Shown: positions 58,801 through 64,000 of the stretch, piece after piece | How the letters are laid out: every line of letters begins with the position of its first letter | Position numbering within the stretch: the first letter of the stretch is position 1 | Source: a bacterium | Lineage (GTDB): Bacteria; Bacteroidota; Ignavibacteria; Kapaibacteriales; UBA7675 | Assembly: GCA_030430495.1 (NCBI GenBank) | Contig: JAUIKM010000024.1 | Location: forward strand, 25,509-89,508 | DNA length: 64,000 nucleotides | Direction: 5' to 3' | Notes under the pieces: model-generated | Told to the model about the DNA's origin: nothing | Databases searched by the model: none | The model's input: only the letters and a program-made list of their open reading frames with translations | Position numbers and translations under genes: made by a program

Positions 58801-61800
58801 GCTGCCGTAAAGGTAACGTCGTTCGGTTCGCAGACCAGCATGTCCTGCGGCTCCATGGTAACAATCGGCTCGGTCCAGACAGTCAGAACTGCAGGCGCGG
58901 AGATGTCCTCGCCGCAGACGTTGACGAACATGGCGCGGAATTGGAAGCCGTCCCATGCGGCCGGTACGTCTTCGAGCTCAAGCGTTTCGTCCGCGTTTTG
59001 CTCGTAGTCTACCCAGCCATTGCCGTCGTTGCGATTGATTTCCCAGGTAATTTCCGGAGTCGGCTGACCGGAAGCCATCGCCGTAAAGGTGATGTCTTCG
59101 CCGGCACAGATCGTTTCGTCTGTCGGATCCAGCGTTACAACCGGAGCTTCGTTGACGATCAGCGTTGCAGCGTCCGAGAACACTACGTCGCAGATGTTGG
59201 AAGCTTCGATGCGATACTGGTAGCCGTCCATCGCGGCCGTTACCGCACCCAGGTCAAGCAGCGTCGTCGTTTCGCCGAGGATGTCGACCCAGCCGTTACC
59301 GTCATTTACTTGCCATTGCAGTGTAGCCGGCGGTTTGGCGATAGCGTTGGCTTGCAGAAGCACAACAGTGCCTTCGCAAACTTCAGTATCCTGCGGCTGC
59401 TCAGTGATAACCGGGTTGCTGTTGACAACGAGAGCCACCTGCTGCGATTCCACCGTTCCGCAGACGTTCGTGAAGACCGCGCGGTACAGGTTGCCGTCCA
59501 TTGCAGGCGTCACGCCGTTGAGCTGCAGATCCTGCGCGGTTTCACCGGGCAGATCAATCCAGCCGTTGCCGTCATTTACTTGCCATTGGATCGTCGGGAT
59601 CGGGTCGCCGTCGGCGCTGGACGTAAACGTCACATTGGCGCCTTCGCAGACCGTTTGCGGATTCGGCTCAACCAGGACAACCGGCGGATCCATCACACGC
59701 AGCGTAGCCGCCTGCGAAATCACCGTGCCGCAAACATTCGTCAGAATGGCGCGGTACAGGTTGCCGTCCCAGCCGCCCGGAACGTTCGTGAGCGTCAGTG
59801 TCGGGCTGTTTTCGCCGGACAGATCTGCCCAGGACTGCTGGTTAAAGATCTGCCATTGGATCGTCGGCGTCGGTTGACCAGTGAATTCGACCGTAAACTC
59901 GGCCGTTTCCATCTGGCAAATCGTAACGTCCTGCGGCTGGCCGGTAACAACCGGAGCGGTGTTGACCGTCAGCATCGCGCTGTTCGAAGTCACCACACCA
60001 CAGTTGTTCATAAAGACAGCGCGGTACAGGTTGCCGTCCATGTTGGCTTGAGCATTGACGATGGTCAGATTGGTCGAGGTTTCGCCCGCCATATCCATCC
60101 AGCCATTGCCGTCGTCAACCTGCCATTGTACCGTCGGGGTCGGGAAACCGTCCGCCGTGGCCGAGAACATGGCATCTTCGCCTTCGCAAATGATGTCGTT
60201 GGCCGGGTTCATAGTGATCGTCGGCTCGGTCCAAACCGTCAGCGTAGCTTCAAGCGTCGTGGCACTGCCGCAGATGTTCGTGAACACCGCACGGTACATG
60301 TTGCCGTTGAAGTTTGCCGGGATGTTGGAGAGCGTCAGCATCAGACCAGTTTCACCAGGAAGGTCCATCCAGCCGTTGCCGTCGTTGACCTGCCATTGTA
60401 CCGTCGCAGCCGGCGTACCGGTAGCCGAGGCGCTGTACGTAACCTGGCTGCCTTCACAGACGGAAACGTCAGCCGGGCTGGCCGTAACAACCGGAGCGAC
60501 GTTGACCGTCAGCATTGCCGGAGCCGTCGTGGCCGTATTACAAACGTTGGTGAATACAGCGCGGTACATATTACCGTCCATATTCGCCGCAACGTTGTTC
60601 AGGTTCAGCGTTGTGTTTACTTCACCGGGAATGTCCGCCCAGCCATTGCCGTCGTCAACCTGCCATTGTACCGTCGGCATCGGTTGACCCGTTGCATCGG
60701 CGGTAAACATGGCATTGTCGCCTTCGCATACCGTTTGATCCTGAGGATCAACCGTAACGATCGGGTCGGTGTTGACCGTCAGCATAGCCGCATCGGAGGG
60801 AACCGAGGTACCGCAGGGGTTCGTGAAGACCGCGCGGTACAAGTTGCCGTCCCATTGCGGCAGAACGCCCGTCAGGTCCAGCGTCGTTTGCGTTTTGCCG
60901 GGCAGATCCTGGAATCCGTTACCGTCGTCGCATTGCCACTGAATCGTCGGAGCCGGATCGCCGGAAGCCGTCGAGGTGAAGAATGCCGTTTCGCCTTGAC
61001 AGACTGTCGTATTGACGGGCTGCAGCGTAACGGAAGGCGGAACGTCGACCAGCAGCAGAGCTGCCTCGCTGTTCGTGGTACCGCAGATATTCGTGAAGAC
61101 CGCGCGGTACATATAACCGTCCTGCGAGCCTTGCACATTGTTGATGTTCAGCGTTGTATTGGTTTCACCCGGGAGGTCGGCCCAGCCGTTGCCGTCATCG
61201 ACCTGCCACTGGACCGTCGGAGCCGGTTGGCCCGTCGCGTCCGACGAGAAGGACACATCGTCGCCTTCACAAGCATTGTCGACATCAGCGGGTTGCATGG
61301 TAACTACCGGCGTAGTGTTGACGGTCAGCGTGGCTGCTTGCGTCATCGCCGTACCGCAGGCGTTCGTGTAGACCGCGCGATACATGTAGCCGTCCATACC
61401 GGCTGTAACGTTGTTCAGATTCAGGTCTTTGTTCGTCTCGCCCGGGATATCGGCCCAGCCGTTACCGTCTTCAACCTGCCACTGAACCGTCGGCGCCGGA
61501 GTACCGTCGCCGTCGGACATGAACGTCGCATTGTCATTTTCACAGACCGTTTGATCCACCGGATCCTGCGTTACGAACGCAGGGACGTCGATGATCAGCA
61601 GCGCGCCCTGGGTGTTTACCGTACCGCAAACGTTCGTGAAGACCGCGCGGTACAGGTTGCCGTCAAAGCTGGCCGGTACGTTGTTAAGCGTCAGCGTCGT
61701 GTTGGTTTCACCCGGAATATCATTGTATCCAAGGCCTTCATCAACCTGCCACTGAACCGTCGGTGCCGGGTCGCCGCTGGCATCGGCCGTAAAGACAAAG

Positions 61801-64000
61801 GTATCGCCTTCACAACCATTTTGCGGAGCCGGATCCAGCGTCACAACGGGCGCTGTATTGACCGTCAGGGTTACTTCATTGGTATTGACAATGCTGCAGA
61901 CGTTTGTGAACACAGCACGGTACATATAACCGTTGGACGAAGCCGGAACGTTGTTCAGATTCAGCGTCGTATTCGTTTCCCCGACGATGGCTACCCAGCC
62001 GTTACCGTCGTTTTCTTCCCACTGAACCGTCGGAGTCGGGAAACCGGTCGCGTCGGCCATAAAGCTGACGTTATCGTTTTCACAGATCGTTTCATTCGTC
62101 GGTTGCAGGATCACGACCGGATCGGTCCAAACGGTCAGAGTTGCGCCGCTGGACGTAGCAACACCGCACTCGTTCGTGAATACTGCGCGATACATGAAGC
62201 CGTTCATTCCGGCGGTCACGTTCGCAAGATTCAGCGCCGTGTTCGTTTCACCTGGAATGTCAGCCCAACCATTTCCGTCGTCAACCTGCCACTGAGCCGT
62301 CGGGACCGGGTCGCCGCTGGCGTTGGCAGTGAACGTGGCAGTGTTGCCTTCGCACTCGGACTGATCAGTCGGTTGTTGCGTGATTGCCGGAACCGGACGG
62401 ACCGTCAGCGTAGCTGCCGACGAGTTGACCGTGGCGCATGTGTTCGTGAACACCGCGCGGTACATGTAACCATTCATGGACGGCGTAGCATTGACGACTT
62501 CATATGTCGTCGTCACTGCACCAGGGATATCAGCAAATCCGTTGCCGTCGTCAACCTGCCACTGTACCGTCGGAGCCGGGAAACCGGTCGCGTTGGCCGT
62601 GAACATGTGGTTGGTGCCTTCGCAGATCGATGCATCGCCCGGGTTATTCGTAACAACAGGTGAGGTCCAGACTGTCAGCAGGGCTGCGCTGGAGTTGATC
62701 GTACCGCAGGTATTGCTGATGACAACACGATACAAGTTACCGTTCGAACCGGCCTGAACATTCGTCAGAGTCAGCGTCGTGCTGGTCTCACCAACGATGT
62801 CAGCAAAGCCGCCGCCGTTATCGACCTGCCATTGGTACGTCTGCGGGATTGCGCTCACTGAGACAACCCAGAAGTCAACGTCATTGTTTTCGCAGATAGC
62901 AACGTCCATCGGCTGCGTCGTGACCATCGGCAATTCGTAAACCGTGATCGTTGCAGGCGCCGTGTTCGTTGAACCGCAAACGTTCGTAAAGACCGCGCGG
63001 TACATGAAGCCATTCAGGTTGGCCGGCACATTGTTGATAGTGTACGTGCTTGCCGTTTCACCGGGGACGTCCGCCCAGCCGTTGCCGTCGTCAACCTGCC
63101 ACTGAATCGTTGGCAGAGGGTTGCCGTTCGCATTTGCGCTGAACGTCACATTGTCGCCGGAGCAGATGAACTTGTTGTTCGGATCATCATTGACAACCGG
63201 AGCAGTCCAGACCGTAAGAACACCAACGTCACTAGTTGTCGAATTGCAGATGTTGGTTATAACCGCACGGTACTGGTTGCCGTTATCGGAAGTTTGAATA
63301 TTCGAGATAGTCAGAGTTGTCGCATTTTGGCCGCCCAGGTCGTCCCACATAAGGGTACCGCCATTGAACTGCTGCCACTGAATCGTGACAGGTTCAGTAC
63401 CTGTGTATGCAATCGAGAAGTCCGCGTCGGAACCTTCGCACTCGGCAACATTTGTCGGTTGCGTTGTGAAAGCGGCAGGAGCATTTACAGTAAGGGTAAC
63501 AACGTTCGAAGTCGCCATCGGCGGCTCATCGGCCGTTGCTTCAACACGATACTGGTTGCCGTCCATGTTCGCTTGAACATTAACGAGAGACAGAGTTTTG
63601 CTCGTTTCACCAACCAGGTCAGTCCAAACAGCGCCGTCGAGACGTTGCCACTGCCATGCGATGTTACAGCCATTGCCGTCAACGGTGAAGTCAACCGTCG
63701 AGCCAACGCAGGTCGTAACACTGACTGGTTGTTGTGTAATTACCGGACCACCGATAACGCGCGGGGGCGTAGGGTTAGTCACGCCAAAACACAGGTTAGT
63801 ACCGCAATTGAATGCCAGCGGCGTAGCGCCGTCAAACAGCTGCGTCGAAGGACCGCCCGTAATGAACGTCAGGTTGTCACTGTTGGACTTGTCCGTGATG
63901 GTCCAGCGGATGGTCGCGATTTTCATCGTTCCGCTGGTGGTCGTCGAGCCCGGGAATTTCAGGAGGTTGATCCTGACAAATCCAGGTCCCGGCGTTTGAC
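55869..64000 (-). CDS. Giant Ig-repeat surface protein with T9SS tail (5' partial)
   Basis: The frame is open to the window edge, so at least 2710 residues are encoded and the signal peptide lies outside. The visible N-terminal part (about 80 residues, with FVRINLLKFPGSTTTSG and TIRWTITDKSNSDNLTFITG) looks like a beta-sandwich domain. Then about 28 Ig-like repeats of near 90 residues follow, each with a Cys at strand B (CEGDxxxF), a core Trp (PTVQWQVDDGNGW), LTLxNV, YRAVFTNxCG and a second Cys. Repeats 3-17 are most alike; the last ten are more divergent. The end (SLSQNAPNPFDNMTAISYTL to ITKQLIIVK) is a T9SS type A sorting domain. Likely an adhesin or cell-surface filament; ligand unknown. 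Own terminator at 55796. Confidence 0.88.
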   Translation of the reverse strand, partial: QTPGPGFVRINLLKFPGSTTTSGTMKIATIRWTITDKSNSDNLTFITGGPSTQLFDGATPLAFNCGTNLCFGVTNPTPPRVIGGPVITQQPVSVTTCVGSTVDFTVDGNGCNIAWQWQRLDGAVWTDLVGETSKTLSLVNVQANMDGNQYRVEATADEPPMATSNVVTLTVNAPAAFTTQPTNVAECEGSDADFSIAYTGTEPVTIQWQQFNGGTLMWDDLGGQNATTLTISNIQTSDNGNQYRAVITNICNSTTSDVGVLTVWTAPVVNDDPNNKFICSGDNVTFSANANGNPLPTIQWQVDDGNGWADVPGETASTYTINNVPANLNGFMYRAVFTNVCGSTNTAPATITVYELPMVTTQPMDVAICENNDVDFWVVSVSAIPQTYQWQVDNGGGFADIVGETSTTLTLTNVQAGSNGNLYRVVISNTCGTINSSAALLTVWTSPVVTNNPGDASICEGTNHMFTANATGFPAPTVQWQVDDGNGFADIPGAVTTTYEVVNATPSMNGYMYRAVFTNTCATVNSSAATLTVRPVPAITQQPTDQSECEGNTATFTANASGDPVPTAQWQVDDGNGWADIPGETNTALNLANVTAGMNGFMYRAVFTNECGVATSSGATLTVWTDPVVILQPTNETICENDNVSFMADATGFPTPTVQWEENDGNGWVAIVGETNTTLNLNNVPASSNGYMYRAVFTNVCSIVNTNEVTLTVNTAPVVTLDPAPQNGCEGDTFVFTADASGDPAPTVQWQVDEGLGYNDIPGETNTTLTLNNVPASFDGNLYRAVFTNVCGTVNTQGALLIIDVPAFVTQDPVDQTVCENDNATFMSDGDGTPAPTVQWQVEDGNGWADIPGETNKDLNLNNVTAGMDGYMYRAVYTNACGTAMTQAATLTVNTTPVVTMQPADVDNACEGDDVSFSSDATGQPAPTVQWQVDDGNGWADLPGETNTTLNINNVQGSQDGYMYRAVFTNICGTTNSEAALLLVDVPPSVTLQPVNTTVCQGETAFFTSTASGDPAPTIQWQCDDGNGFQDLPGKTQTTLDLTGVLPQWDGNLYRAVFTNPCGTSVPSDAAMLTVNTDPIVTVDPQDQTVCEGDNAMFTADATGQPMPTVQWQVDDGNGWADIPGEVNTTLNLNNVAANMDGNMYRAVFTNVCNTATTAPAMLTVNVAPVVTASPADVSVCEGSQVTYSASATGTPAATVQWQVNDGNGWMDLPGETGLMLTLSNIPANFNGNMYRAVFTNICGSATTLEATLTVWTEPTITMNPANDIICEGEDAMFSATADGFPTPTVQWQVDDGNGWMDMAGETSTNLTIVNAQANMDGNLYRAVFMNNCGVVTSNSAMLTVNTAPVVTGQPQDVTICQMETAEFTVEFTGQPTPTIQWQIFNQQSWADLSGENSPTLTLTNVPGGWDGNLYRAILTNVCGTVISQAATLRVMDPPVVLVEPNPQTVCEGANVTFTSSADGDPIPTIQWQVNDGNGWIDLPGETAQDLQLNGVTPAMDGNLYRAVFTNVCGTVESQQVALVVNSNPVITEQPQDTEVCEGTVVLLQANAIAKPPATLQWQVNDGNGWVDILGETTTLLDLGAVTAAMDGYQYRIEASNICDVVFSDAATLIVNEAPVVTLDPTDETICAGEDITFTAMASGQPTPEITWEINRNDGNGWVDYEQNADETLELEDVPAAWDGFQFRAMFVNVCGEDISAPAVLTVWTEPIVTMEPQDMLVCEPNDVTFTAAASGTPTPTVQWQVSDDQGNNWNDIPGATTTDYTFTPTIADDGNWYRAIFTNACGVATSDAAELDYYLLPFITQQPTAPAEGICTGEEWTFTVVAGGTEISYQWRKDGVDIPGATDSEYELSNIAVSDAGTYDVVITNVCQSITSDGAVLIVNTPPAITQQPVGDEICEGEDYTFTVVATGTGLMYQWQKYDANNDIWVDINGETNSSLTLTNLVEGDEGDYRVNVSGVCPPDVDSDVATLIVNNPPMITEEPSIEGELCEFDELELTVGATGTQLEYQWYHNGMEIDGADGDTYNVPSVTTGNAGVYHVIVSGLCEPEVQSTSVTVVVNLLPRVESHPVSLNGTNAICLDDPASFSVVASGTEIEYQWEYSENGVVWNPIAEATDATFSLANAQYSDAGYYRVVVTGICEPPAISEMAELVVHRPVELTIDVEDQTVCIGDNHIFVADGTGTPESGDENDELTYQWYKNGEMIPLANERQLILTNIEEADAGHYQVLITGYCNSVWSSVAILFVTREPLAEIYEPRDLVVNPGEDIEFEINTNCPPGAVFQWYRGDEKLVDDGRITGANQSRLVIRDVLPTDASNNYYAIVTCACGSVNTEFAALTVNPLEITITENPEDFEICDGSEICLQFGYDSFGQPVTIQWFDSANNPVAGATTNPYCFVPTADETYYAEVRLQSNTDIVSNTGNARVTLLFAPIVSNDPVDQAICPDGDATFSVVVSNEDAGTTYQWVFEGTDMAGETAANLSLTNVDAAMLGMYWAVVTNTCGTTTTAQAELSFLPETVITTQPQDQGYDYNAKMTTPFTVVAEGAGTCSYQWQFRADDTQAWADLAGAVSDSFNNFGESLDLDNDGEYRVIVTCDCGSATSETAILSVGPTAVEDAQPGMPFSLSQNAPNPFDNMTAISYTLHKSMEVELIVTDVMGQVVATIDSGFKAAGHYEVSLNAEKLILPSGTYSYTLKGDGQAITKQLIIVK
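56200..63750 (-). repeat. Tandem array of about 28 Ig-domain repeats
   Basis: The repeat is visible in the DNA with a period of 270-273 bp. For example TGCCA[CT]T recurs at 60121, 60391, 60661, 60934, 61204 and 61477 in the same domain position. Neighbouring units share long near-identical stretches, as expected from unequal exchange; units near the 3' end of the gene have diverged. Copy number may vary between strains and the array may be collapsed or expanded by assembly. Confidence 0.85.

Noticed and set aside
57090..62663. 1857-codon open frame on the plus strand opposite the giant Ig gene
   Set aside because: It is the antisense of a periodic, biased coding repeat whose period is a multiple of three; its Arg-rich, repeated NLPLYRR-type translation resembles no protein, and the minus-strand frame has clear Ig and T9SS signatures.
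56200..63750. CRISPR-like array
   Set aside because: The regular repeats are about 270 bp, in frame, and encode Ig domains; no short repeats with unique spacers and no cas genes.

Overview
The window looks like a chromosomal segment of a moderately GC-rich Gram-negative bacterium of the Bacteroidota/Chlorobiota (FCB) group, perhaps near Ignavibacteria or Kapabacteria. Three surface proteins end in a C-terminal sorting domain of the type IX secretion (T9SS) kind. A TPR protein ends in a LuxR-like helix-turn-helix of a type common in Bacteroidota. A TAnnTTTG promoter element fits the Bacteroidota sigma factor. A full flagellar basal-body/hook operon on the same contig is unusual for that group. 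The lineage is inferred from these traits, not from rRNA, which is absent here.

Layout. 0-6 kb: the end of an ATP-grasp (RimK-like) ligase, then a leftward histidine-themed set: egtD (histidine methyltransferase), hisS and a histidine/aromatic ammonia-lyase. 6-9 kb: two unrecognised genes, one with TPR-like helices, and tRNA-Arg(CCT). 9-12.7 kb: a leftward trio (unknown protein, ybeY, smg/DUF494) divergent from thrS. 13-20 kb: a TPR-HTH regulator followed by a 1410-residue secreted protein with FG-GAP repeats, a seven-repeat beta-propeller and a T9SS tail. 20.6-22 kb: rho.

22.9-40.1 kb: a leftward flagellar cluster, flgB-flgC-orf102 // fliE-fliF-fliG-fliH-fliI-fliJ-motE/ylxF-fliK-flgD-TIGR02530-flgE. 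The gene order resembles that of Firmicutes fla/che operons. FliK is extraordinarily long, about 1935 residues. 40.5-43.6 kb: the housekeeping block rpmH-rnpA-yidD-yidC, without dnaA. 43.9-46.8 kb: tRNA-His, a Nif3-like protein, a zinc-ribbon coiled-coil protein, the RNase P RNA and a small TPR protein. 47-54.4 kb: two small secreted proteins, tsaC/sua5 with a solute-binding lipoprotein, and an alpha-glucan phosphorylase.

54.5-55.4 kb is a mobile-DNA scar: the tail of an IS3-type transposase fused to the 5' part of a group II intron with its truncated reverse transcriptase. From 55.9 kb to the window end runs one giant gene of about 28 Ig-like repeats ending in a T9SS tail; its start lies outside the window.

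Outside the genes the main signals are: an abundant 9-bp word TGTTWAACA (17 exact sites counted by eye, none after 48.4 kb), a three-copy intergenic repeat family, a 43-bp hairpin-bearing direct repeat, and a structured spacer before flgE holding a perfect inverted repeat made of two of the 9-bp words. No CRISPR array, rRNA or replication origin was seen.
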